The notes below the pieces were generated by a model. It was given only the letters and a program-made list of their open reading frames with translations. It did no database searches and was not told where the DNA came from. Shown piece by piece: positions 34,741 through 42,230 of a stretch of 58,167 nucleotides of DNA. A program made the position numbers and the translations under genes. Origin of the DNA: an uncultured Butyrivibrio sp. (GTDB lineage Bacteria; Bacillota; Clostridia; Lachnospirales; Lachnospiraceae); contig CAMORK010000007.1 in assembly GCA_946623755.1 (NCBI GenBank), forward strand, positions 1 through 58,167, written 5' to 3'. Positions within the stretch are counted from its first letter, which is position 1. Every line of letters begins with the position of its first letter.

Positions 34741-34771
34741 AACTTCCCACCCCAAAATGGGGTGGGAAGTT
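34741..34771 (-). terminator. Terminator of the DUF4867 gene
   Basis: 14-base-pair stem AACTTCCCACCCCA / TGGGGTGGGAAGTT with a three-base loop; the minus strand continues TTTAATAATTAA. Very stable. No other feature is seen in 34644-34740 beyond the zinc-ribbon gene's promoter region. Confidence 0.9.
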
Positions 34772-34823
34772 CTGTTAACCTCACTTACGATTTATATTTC
34801 TCTATTATCAGGGAAAAGAGCTA

Positions 34824-35465
34824 TCAGATATCTGCAGCGATATCGATGTTCTCACCTGTTATTCCAACCCATGCACCGTCTTTGGCCTCAGAAGACTCAG
34901 CGTGTGCAAGAAGCCACTTATTGGTTGCTGTCATGAGCTTATCTTCCTGGTTAGCAGGTGTGAAATCAGGTTTTCCAACGTTTGTGCCCTTTGGAAGTCC
35001 AACGAGTACCTGGAAGCCTGAATCCTTGCTGGCCTGACATGGAGCATAGTGAAGAGCTGTTGCATAAACCTCTACCATAACTCCCTTAGGTACAAGGAAT
35101 GCCTTAACCTTGCTTGAATCAATCTTGTAATCAACGATCTCTTCTCTCTTTGCAAGAAGAAGGATAAAGTCTGTAGCGCCGAGATTGATCTCGCTTGAAC
35201 GATGATACTCAAGGCAGTTGAGCTTAGTGTTGTGTCCGTTGCACCATCCGAACTGCATTGGTGATCCGCCAAAGAGAGAGTTTGTAATCTTGTCTGCTGC
35301 AGGAAGCTCCTGAAGAGCCTTCTCCTCAGCTACGTAGTCTGTTCCCTCGGGAACAGGAGTCTTGTCGCGAAGCGCATCTTCAATCTGATTCTTCTCCTCT
35401 TCATACCCCTCAATGATTCTTCCGTAATTGACAAATTCCGGGTCTGTAACCTTATAAATTTTCAT
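34824..35465 (-). CDS. DUF4867 family protein
   Basis: 213 residues matching the DUF4867 family as I recall it: the N terminus KIYKVTDPEFVNYGRIIEGY, a central WCNGHNTKLNCLEYHRSSEIN with conserved His and Glu that look like a cupin-type metal site, and KAFLVPKGVMVEVYATALHYAP near the end. The pattern resembles ureidoglycolate-lyase-like or sugar-isomerase cupins, so a role in carbohydrate or acid metabolism is possible. AGGAGG before the ATG; monocistronic, with its own strong terminator. Exact reaction unknown. Confidence 0.8.
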   Translation of the reverse strand: MKIYKVTDPEFVNYGRIIEGYEEEKNQIEDALRDKTPVPEGTDYVAEEKALQELPAADKITNSLFGGSPMQFGWCNGHNTKLNCLEYHRSSEINLGATDFILLLAKREEIVDYKIDSSKVKAFLVPKGVMVEVYATALHYAPCQASKDSGFQVLVGLPKGTNVGKPDFTPANQEDKLMTATNKWLLAHAESSEAKDGAWVGITGENIDIAADI

Positions 35466-35641
35466 ATCGTCCTCCTATAAAATCAAAATACTTCCTCAAT
35501 AAACAATGATACTACAAGCCTTAATATTTTTCTTATCAATCTGTATCAAAAATACTTCAAAAATTGCTGAGAGTTGTGATATTATTGTTAGCGTATCTGA
35601 CAACCCTTGATTCTATTCGCAATACATCCGGAGGTTTCTAC

Positions 35642-37063
35642 ATGGGAGGATTTTTTGGTGTAGCGTCTCGTGAAAGTGCAGTATTCGATCTCTTTTACGG
35701 TACCGACTACCATTCACATCTTGGCACTCGTCGTGCCGGACTCGCAGTTTATGATAAAAAGAAAGGCTTCGATCGCTCTATTCATAATATAGAAAGATCC
35801 TACTTCAGACCCAAGTTTGAAGATGATATGCTCAAAATGGAGGGTAATCTCGGCATCGGCTGTATCTCCGACTTCGAGCCCCAGCCTCTTATCGTAAGAT
35901 CGCACCATGGCACCTACGCAATCACCACCGTTGGTAAGATCAACAATATCGATGAAATAACCAATAAGCTCTTTGCAGATAACCGTTCTCACTTCCTTGA
36001 GATGAGCGGCGGAGAAATCAATCCCACAGAGCTTGTAGCTTCTATAATCAATCAGAAAGTAACTATCGTAGAGGGAATACGTTATGCCCAGGAGATCATA
36101 AAGGGCTCAATGTCCCTTCTTCTTATGACTCCCGAAGGAATCTATGCAGCACGTGACCGTTACGGCCGTACCCCCGTTCAGATCGGCCACAAGGATGAAG
36201 GATATTGTGTCTGCTTCGAAAGCTTTTCCTACCTTAATCTCGGATATGATCCATATAAAGAACTTGGCCCCGGCGAAATAGCTTATATAACACCGGAAAG
36301 CGTTGAAATCGTAGCTCCCGCATTTGATGAGATGCGAATCTGCACATTCCTGTGGATTTATTATGGTTTCCCTGCATCTACATATGAGGGACTTAACGTA
36401 GAAAACATCAGATACGGCTGCGGTGGCAAACTTGCGCAGCGTGATATGCAAAGAGGTCTTCACCCCGACCTTGTCGCAGGCGTTCCGGACTCAGGTGTTG
36501 CACATGCCATCGGATATTCAAACACCTCGGGAATTCCTTATTCAAGACCGTTTGTAAAATATACACCCACATGGCCCAGATCATTTATGCCCACCGTTCA
36601 ATCAAGGCGTGATCTTATTGCCAAGATGAAGCTTCTTCCTATCCATCAGCTCATCAACAATAAGAGCCTTCTGCTTATAGACGATTCAATTGTAAGAGGA
36701 ACACAGCTCAGAGAAACAACAGAGTTTTTATACAGAAGCGGTGCAAAAGAGGTTCATATAAGACCTGCATGTCCGCCACTTATCTACGGATGCAAATACC
36801 TGAACTTCTCTCGTTCAAACACTGAAATGGAACTTATCACAAGACGTGTAATCGAGAAGCTTGAAGGATATCCAAGTCCCAACGAAGAGACAGTAAGAAA
36901 GTACACCGATCCCGATTCTCCTCAGTACGAGGCTATGCTTGAGGAGATCAGAAAAGAGCTCAACTTTACATCTCTTCACTATCATCGTCTCGACGACATG
37001 GTAGAGGCCATTCCGATCGAACCCTGCAAGCTCTGCACATACTGCTGGAGCGGCAAAGAATAA
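35642..37063 (+). CDS. PurF-like amidophosphoribosyltransferase paralogue lacking the N-terminal Cys
   Basis: 473 residues with the two-domain PurF layout. The N-terminal glutaminase-like domain begins MGGFFGV where active PurF has MCGIFGV, so the catalytic Cys is Gly and glutamine hydrolysis should be lost. LGTRRAGLAVYD and GNLGIGC echo the PurF glutamine-site blocks. The PRPP-binding loop LLIDDSIVRGTQ (about 343-354) is intact, and the C terminus has Cys-rich PCKLCTYCW. It may use free ammonia, or be a regulatory or PRPP-sensing protein. GGAGG seven bases before the ATG fixes the start; 26 upstream residues have no ribosome site. A strong terminator follows. Confidence 0.85.
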   Translation: MGGFFGVASRESAVFDLFYGTDYHSHLGTRRAGLAVYDKKKGFDRSIHNIERSYFRPKFEDDMLKMEGNLGIGCISDFEPQPLIVRSHHGTYAITTVGKINNIDEITNKLFADNRSHFLEMSGGEINPTELVASIINQKVTIVEGIRYAQEIIKGSMSLLLMTPEGIYAARDRYGRTPVQIGHKDEGYCVCFESFSYLNLGYDPYKELGPGEIAYITPESVEIVAPAFDEMRICTFLWIYYGFPASTYEGLNVENIRYGCGGKLAQRDMQRGLHPDLVAGVPDSGVAHAIGYSNTSGIPYSRPFVKYTPTWPRSFMPTVQSRRDLIAKMKLLPIHQLINNKSLLLIDDSIVRGTQLRETTEFLYRSGAKEVHIRPACPPLIYGCKYLNFSRSNTEMELITRRVIEKLEGYPSPNEETVRKYTDPDSPQYEAMLEEIRKELNFTSLHYHRLDDMVEAIPIEPCKLCTYCWSGKE

Positions 37064-37074
37064 TAAGCAAAATA

Positions 37075-37115
37075 AAATCCATCCCCGTTATATGAACGAG
37101 GATGGATTTGTCGAT
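37075..37115 (+). terminator. Terminator of the PurF-like gene
   Basis: AAATCCATCC (37075-37084) pairs with GGATGGATTT (37100-37109), with inner CGTT/AACG pairing, followed by GTCGATTTAT. Clear hairpin directly after the stop codon. Confidence 0.85.
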
Positions 37116-37124
37116 TTATAAAAT

Positions 37125-37442
37125 TCAGCGAGAAAACCCCTTCCGATGAAGTCGGTTGTGGGATGAATCGCCTTTACACGAACAGCTGTTCGTGATAGAA
37201 TAACTTAATCGGAACCTTGAAAACTGTATATATGGGGTTGCACCACGAATCTAACAAGCCAAGAACCTGTGGTGTGTAAAATGTACAAGGTGTTAGTTCC
37301 CACGCGCCACAAGCGCATCAAATAACATTTTCAAGTATGCCGAAGGGTTTTGCCCAACGGAGTAGTGGCACTGTGAACGTGCCTTACTATACCGCAAGGT
37401 ATTGTTGAAACCATTTCCGATGTCATCGGTGGTGGTAGTTCA
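37125..37442 (+). ncRNA. Structured element: candidate orphan OMEGA/HEARO-type RNA or IS200/IS605-derived non-autonomous element
   Basis: About 315 bases without a reading frame but dense in pairing. In order: CCGA/TCGG hairpin in a CCCC/GTGGG frame (37137-37162), CACGAACAGCTGTTCGTG palindrome (37177-37194), interleaved CACCAC/GTGGTG and CTAACA/TGTTAG pairs forming a pseudoknot (37241-37296), GCGC/GCGC, CCGaaGGG/CCCaaCGG, GGCAC/GTGCC, the GNRA hairpin ATACC-GCAA-GGTAT (37389-37402), and a final CCGAT/ATCGG hairpin (37417-37429). The first and last hairpins share about 20 of 30 bases, like paired end palindromes. No tnpA, tnpB or iscB is nearby. The family name is my inference; strand is inferred from GNRA and pseudoknot layout. 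Confidence 0.6.
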
Positions 37443-38078
37443 TACAGCCGCAAGCTCTTTTACCTGCTCGCGCTTCTCGTAGAGGACGCATCCGCCCTTG
37501 TGGTCATCCATAAGAACGCCCTGAGACTGAAGATCAAGGAAAAGCTTGGATTTCATAGCTTCCCTGAGGGACGTCTCTTTTACATTGATATCAGAATATG
37601 GTGAGAACGGACATGGCTCTGCTCCGCCCTGGGAGTTGATGTGGAAGAAACCTCTGCCGGCAGCGATACATCCGCCTGAGTTCTTCTCATCTCCGGGGAA
37701 TGATACAAATACCATCTCCGGATGCTCCTTGCGAAGTCTCATGATCTCTGCCTTTAAATACTCTCTGTCCTCATCTCCGGGTGCCAGATGCTCCGAATCC
37801 TCATCTACAGGGACAAATTCAACGAAGATAACTGCTTTGCAGCCTTTCTCCGACATCATGCTGATAAAGCTCTCAGAGGAAACCTCTTTGAGATTATCGG
37901 TTGTCACAGTAACTGAAGTTCCGAAAATAAGGCCTCTTTTCTTAAGCTCATCCATGTTTGAGATAAGCTTCTCATATGCGCTCTCCTTGGGGTTTCTGAG
38001 TGTGGCTCTTAATGCATCTGCAACAACACGCTCAACGCCCCTGGTCATGTACTCCTGAATATCAAACTCTTTAGACAT
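37440..38078 (-). CDS. Radical SAM protein derivative lacking the cluster-binding domain
   Basis: 212 residues. The first ~33 (EYMTRGVERVVADALRATLR) and the C-terminal ~175 match a Clostridia radical SAM/SPASM-type family as I remember it, but the ~170-residue middle holding the CxxxCxxC motif is absent: NPKESA runs straight into YEKLISNMDELKKRG. The reading frame is intact, so it is an in-frame internal deletion. The remaining GGCIAAGRGFFHINSQG and PCPFSPYSD blocks belong to the C-terminal domain. It cannot bind the SAM-cleaving cluster. It has a good promoter and a normal ribosome site (AGAGG), so it may still be expressed. Its stop touches the structured element. Confidence 0.7.
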   Translation of the reverse strand: MSKEFDIQEYMTRGVERVVADALRATLRNPKESAYEKLISNMDELKKRGLIFGTSVTVTTDNLKEVSSESFISMMSEKGCKAVIFVEFVPVDEDSEHLAPGDEDREYLKAEIMRLRKEHPEMVFVSFPGDEKNSGGCIAAGRGFFHINSQGGAEPCPFSPYSDINVKETSLREAMKSKLFLDLQSQGVLMDDHKGGCVLYEKREQVKELAAV

Positions 38079-38116
38079 CGCAAAAACCTCTTATAAGCAT
38101 TAATTGTTATAAGATG

Positions 38117-38144
38117 ATTATATCACATTTTTAATTTTTTGCAA
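38117..38144 (-). promoter_or_regulatory. Promoter of the truncated radical SAM gene
   Basis: Minus strand TTGCAA (38139-38144), 16-base spacer, TGA + TATAAT (38117-38122), an extended -10 promoter about 38 bases before the start codon. Confidence 0.65.
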
Positions 38145-38163
38145 TTATATTGTGTACTACTTT

Positions 38164-39582
38164 TTAATCATTTCTTATGGCCGGATCCAGACCGATCTCT
38201 TTGGCTCGATCGTTTAGTATCTTCTTGATTTCTTTATCGGTATAGGTCTTAAATCCTGCTTCTTCAAGGGTATTCTTGAAAATATTGTCATTTTCGTAGT
38301 ACTTTTTATCTCCGATGTAAAAGTACTGATAATAAGTGTTTTCTATATCCTTACGGTCCTCAGAGAGGTAATAGACCATGAGCTGAGTATCTTTCCACAC
38401 TTCTTCATCAATCTCCACATCATCTCCAAAGTCAAAATTATCGATTGACAGGTAGTAAAAACACTTATAGAAAAAGTGATATCTGGCATCAGCGTCAAGG
38501 AAGCCGTAATTATAGATAGCAAGACTAGCTGCGTCTTTTCCGAATTCATAGACAAAGCCCAGAGGACTGATACTTCCCTCAGATTTTTCAGCACTGACTA
38601 TTGTTATATATCTTATATATAACTTACCGCCATCTTCCTTGATCACGAAGCTGTAACTGACATGGTCCAGCTCATTTGCATTAACTATCGCCTGCAGTTC
38701 ATATATTCCGTCATTTCCGCAGTCAATATAGCTGTAATCATGAATGGTATATCCGCTTTCCGTCGCTCCATCCGTAAAGTCATCAAATTCGCAATCCTGT
38801 ACAGCTTCTGCCTCACCATTAAGATAAGCAGTGTACAGACCGGTTGTATCTCTTTCATCACGGAAATATTTCTTTTCATAGGAGGTGGTCAGATTCTCCA
38901 TAGACAGGTCTTTAAACCAGGAAAATCTTTCCTTCTCATTACCAAAATACCAGGACTGCTCGCCATCCTTGATCTCTTCAAGCGTGATCTTATTGTCTTC
39001 TATAAACATCCTGTAGAAGGTATTCATGCCCCAGTAGGAATCAGCAGATTCTTTCTCGGTCGCATAAACCATATATTTCGCATCTTCGATCACATACACG
39101 CCATCAAGCTCACTGATGCACGGCTCTATATCCAGCTTTCTGAAGGCATCCATGTCCCATTCAGTGAGTGTCCTGTCATCTGTCGTCTCATAAACGGATG
39201 TCCGATAAAGCTTTGTTTCGCCGCCCCAAAAGGTCTTTATCACTTCAAGATATCCGTCCCTGTCCAGATCATCTATAGCATAGCCGTAATCTATAAGCGG
39301 GGAAAAGACCTCCTGATCTTCTTCAGTGAGTTTCCAAAGATCACAGTTATCGTTAATAACCTCAAGCTGGTCCTCATAAGCATATGCAAGTTCATATGTA
39401 ATTACAGGCTCTTCTTCCGGCTTTTCTTCAGGTTCAGCTTCCGGCTCACTGTCGACTTCTGTTGCAGATTCCTCACTTTTTGCAGTATCTGCCTCACTTA
39501 CCACGTCATTTGCACCTAAGCTGCTACAACCTGTTGTCAAAAGAACTGTTGTCAAAATGATCAGTAATTGTCTTCTCTTCAT
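38164..39582 (-). CDS. Lipoprotein of unknown function (paralogue of the one at 52621)
   Basis: 472 residues. Signal peptide with lipobox LTTGC (Cys19), then an acidic Glu/Pro-rich linker to about residue 60, so it is an extracytoplasmic lipid-anchored protein. The body contains an EF-hand-like DDLDRDGYLEV and, in the second half, IDCGNDGIYEL, GFLDADARYHFFYKC and a C-terminal block ending IKKILNDRAKEIG. These three blocks recur in order in the protein at 52621, showing common ancestry. The acidic Asp-rich turns suggest calcium binding. It follows the ABC-F gene by 18 bases, so it may be the last gene of the radical SAM operon. Function unknown. Confidence 0.75.
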   Translation of the reverse strand: MKRRQLLIILTTVLLTTGCSSLGANDVVSEADTAKSEESATEVDSEPEAEPEEKPEEEPVITYELAYAYEDQLEVINDNCDLWKLTEEDQEVFSPLIDYGYAIDDLDRDGYLEVIKTFWGGETKLYRTSVYETTDDRTLTEWDMDAFRKLDIEPCISELDGVYVIEDAKYMVYATEKESADSYWGMNTFYRMFIEDNKITLEEIKDGEQSWYFGNEKERFSWFKDLSMENLTTSYEKKYFRDERDTTGLYTAYLNGEAEAVQDCEFDDFTDGATESGYTIHDYSYIDCGNDGIYELQAIVNANELDHVSYSFVIKEDGGKLYIRYITIVSAEKSEGSISPLGFVYEFGKDAASLAIYNYGFLDADARYHFFYKCFYYLSIDNFDFGDDVEIDEEVWKDTQLMVYYLSEDRKDIENTYYQYFYIGDKKYYENDNIFKNTLEEAGFKTYTDKEIKKILNDRAKEIGLDPAIRND

Positions 39583-39600
39583 GCGCTCAATACCTTTTTA

Positions 39601-41163
39601 TCAGATCAGTTTTGTTGTCCATTTCGTGCAGTCAAGCACGTCCGTTGCCAGATCCTGATAGAACTCCGGCTCGTGGCACACCATTACTACTGTTCCCTTG
39701 TACTCCTTGAGAGCTCTGTGCAATTCTTCCTTGGCATCCACATCCAGATGGTTCGTAGGCTCGTCCAGCACCAGGATATTGGATTCTCTGTTCATAAGCT
39801 TGCAGAGTCTGACCTTGGCCTGTTCGCCTCCGGAGAGGACCTTGCACTTACTCTCAATATGCTTGGTGGTAAGTCCGCACTTAGCAAGGGCTGATCTGAC
39901 TTCATACTGCGAAAATCCGGGGAATTCGTTCCAGATCTCCTCCAGACATGTAGTTTCAATATCAGGAGACATCTCCTGCTGGAAATATCCGATCTCCACG
40001 TTCTCGCCCCTATGAACCTTACCAGAGATCGGTGGTATAAGGCCAAGAATGCTCTTTAAAAGAGTAGTCTTGCCGATTCCGTTTGCTCCTGTAAGCACTG
40101 TAAAGGTATTTCTCTCAATCGCCAGGTTGAGCGGCTTTGAAAGCGGCTCATCATAGCCTATCACAAGGTCTTTGGCCTCAAAAAGGAACTTGCCCGGCGT
40201 TCTGGCTGTCTTGAAGTAAAATTCAGGCTTTGGCTTCTCCTGGATCTTCTCGATAAGGTCCATGTTATCTAACTTTTTCTGCCTTGCCATGGCCATATTT
40301 CTTGTGGCAACTCTTGCCTTATTCCTTGCAACAAAGTCCTTGAGCTCGGCAATTTCCTGTTGCTGCCTGTTGTAAGCAGCCTCCCTCTGCGCCTTCTGAG
40401 CCTCATAGACTTCCGTAAACTTGTCGTAATCACCTACATATCTCTCAAGACTGTGGGTATATCCGTCCATGTGGTAGATAATGTTTACCACGCTGTTAAG
40501 AAATGAAATGTCATGTGAGATCAGGATAAATGCATTTTCATACTCCTGAAGATACCTGGTGAGCCACACAATATGCTCTGCATCCAGATAGTTTGTAGGC
40601 TCATCAAGGAGCAGGATATCAGCTTTTTGCAAAAGAAGCTTAGCCAGCAGGATCTTTGTCCTCTGTCCGCCGGAAAGCTCCGTAACATCGCGGTCAAGAC
40701 CAAGTTCCAAAAATCCAAGAGCTCTCGAAACCTCCTCAATCTTTGAATCTATCAGATAAAAGTCGTGATTGGTCAAAAGATCCTGAATAGTGCCAAGCTC
40801 TTCCATATAATCCTCAAGCTCTTTTTCATCCGCTTCACCCATGGCATCGCAGATTTCGTTCATTCTACGCTCCATGTCAAAGAGCTCATCGTATGCAGAT
40901 GCGAGAACATCTCTGATTGTCATGCCTTCCTTCAGGACCGCATGCTGATCAAGGTATCCAACCTTCACATTCTTGGCCCACTCAATCTTACCTGCATCAG
41001 GCATCAGCTGCCCGGTGATAATATTCATAAAAGTTGATTTTCCTTCGCCGTTGGCTCCCACAAGGCCGATGTGCTCGCCCTTTAAAAGCCTGAAAGAAAC
41101 ATCATCAAATATAGCTCTGTCCCCAAAACCATGGGTAAGATGCTCAACATTCAAAATACTCAT
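39601..41163 (-). CDS. ABC-F family ATPase (ribosome-associated type)
   Basis: 520 residues, two ABC domains and no membrane part. Walker A motifs GANGEGKS and GANGIGKT, signatures ELSGGQRTK and VLSGGEQAK, and Walker B strands LLLDEPTNYLD and LVLDEPTNHLD are intact. An arginine- and alanine-rich linker between the domains (about 245-310, with NKARVATRNMAMARQKK) is the ABC-F P-site tRNA-interaction motif. Such proteins act on stalled ribosomes or give resistance to ribosome-targeting drugs. The layout is that of the YbiT/YkpA branch. Its ATG overlaps the stop of the GNAT-like gene (ATGA), so it is co-translated with the radical SAM operon, an unusual setting. Confidence 0.92.
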   Translation of the reverse strand: MSILNVEHLTHGFGDRAIFDDVSFRLLKGEHIGLVGANGEGKSTFMNIITGQLMPDAGKIEWAKNVKVGYLDQHAVLKEGMTIRDVLASAYDELFDMERRMNEICDAMGEADEKELEDYMEELGTIQDLLTNHDFYLIDSKIEEVSRALGFLELGLDRDVTELSGGQRTKILLAKLLLQKADILLLDEPTNYLDAEHIVWLTRYLQEYENAFILISHDISFLNSVVNIIYHMDGYTHSLERYVGDYDKFTEVYEAQKAQREAAYNRQQQEIAELKDFVARNKARVATRNMAMARQKKLDNMDLIEKIQEKPKPEFYFKTARTPGKFLFEAKDLVIGYDEPLSKPLNLAIERNTFTVLTGANGIGKTTLLKSILGLIPPISGKVHRGENVEIGYFQQEMSPDIETTCLEEIWNEFPGFSQYEVRSALAKCGLTTKHIESKCKVLSGGEQAKVRLCKLMNRESNILVLDEPTNHLDVDAKEELHRALKEYKGTVVMVCHEPEFYQDLATDVLDCTKWTTKLI

Positions 41164-42230
41164 AGTAATGCACACTCCACTTCCAGATTTGTGTAATCGA
41201 ATTTGACTCTCTCTGCGCCTCTGAAATTACTCATGACAACCTCGCATAGCTGGGTATCAAACTTAAGTGCCCGGATCTCATCCAGTACAGCTCTCTTTTC
41301 GTTGTGATCACTTGTCCCCAGAACAAGCATGTCGTGGTTTTTTCTGACTTCGCTTCTTATGTGATGCAAAAAAGTCCTGTAATAATCGCGGTTATACCCC
41401 TCCGCAAGAAACATAGACAGAAAAGTAAACTTTATTTCTGTCCCCTCAGGCGGAATCGTCACATAGCCAAGCTTCGAGATGATGGGGTTAAACGCACGCA
41501 GGAAAGCTATTTTCCCGGAGTACTCCTCAACCACATACTGCTTACAGTCCGTTCTGTCCCAAAGAGCGCCAAGAGCTTTTATCTTACCATCCCTGTGAAG
41601 AATATAAAAGTCCGTAATTTTCGGCGCACTCTCCTCGTCAAGTTTTGTTATAACAGGGAAAAGACTCTTTTTCCCGCCCCAGATGCCAAGAAACGAAAGA
41701 ACTTCCGCCTCATCATCTTTCGTTGCCCTCCTGAGCCGCAGCTCTTTACAGGGATTTTTGACAGGAGCTGTCGGACTGATGATATAAGTCCTGTAGCCAT
41801 CCATATCAACCGCGAAGGGAAGCCTTGGCCTCTCTTTTCTGAGCATCTTAAGGACATCTGTATTCTCTTTTACCACGCTACAGAAATAAACGGAGGAATC
41901 AAGCGGATCGTACATCTTATTGAAAGCTTCGATCCAGTTGATACGACTATCCAGGTCATGAAGGCGTTTCATATTTGTTACATAACACACGTTATGTTTG
42001 GCGCCTTCAACGTAAGATTCTCTGGGGATTCCGGCGATCGTGCCTACGATTTTTTCATCGCACTTGAATACCCCTACAACGCTTTTTTCGCTCTCTTTTA
42101 TGAAAGAGTCGTAGGGATTTGGTCTTCTTGTATACAGGAGCCTGATCTCGCCTTTTGCGACGTCGCTTTCCATGATATTCAGGATCCCGGCTCCATCTTC
42201 ATGCGCAGCAAAGGAAAAGACATTGCTCAT
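41160..42230 (-). CDS. GNAT-like acyltransferase, two-domain
   Basis: 356 residues, no signal peptide. Two tandem GNAT-like halves are suggested: an N-terminal ~145 residues with VVGVFKCDEKIVGTIAGIPRE, and a second beginning RLRRATKDDEAEVLSFL near residue 165. Acetyl-CoA loop motifs are weak in both. It overlaps the radical SAM gene upstream and the ABC-F gene downstream by four bases each, so it is a fixed member of this operon. It could acylate the product of the radical SAM enzymes, or serve as a self-protection enzyme together with ABC-F. Both ideas are inference. Confidence 0.65.
   Translation of the reverse strand: MSNVFSFAAHEDGAGILNIMESDVAKGEIRLLYTRRPNPYDSFIKESEKSVVGVFKCDEKIVGTIAGIPRESYVEGAKHNVCYVTNMKRLHDLDSRINWIEAFNKMYDPLDSSVYFCSVVKENTDVLKMLRKERPRLPFAVDMDGYRTYIISPTAPVKNPCKELRLRRATKDDEAEVLSFLGIWGGKKSLFPVITKLDEESAPKITDFYILHRDGKIKALGALWDRTDCKQYVVEEYSGKIAFLRAFNPIISKLGYVTIPPEGTEIKFTFLSMFLAEGYNRDYYRTFLHHIRSEVRKNHDMLVLGTSDHNEKRAVLDEIRALKFDTQLCEVVMSNFRGAERVKFDYTNLEVECALL

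Noticed and set aside
37064-37440. TnpB or IscB coding remnant next to the structured element
   Set aside because: No frame in this stretch encodes RuvC or HNH motifs, and the PurF-like stop and terminator leave no space.
38662-39519. 285-residue plus-strand reading frame
   Set aside because: Antisense to a lipoprotein with a clear signal peptide and lipobox; no independent support.
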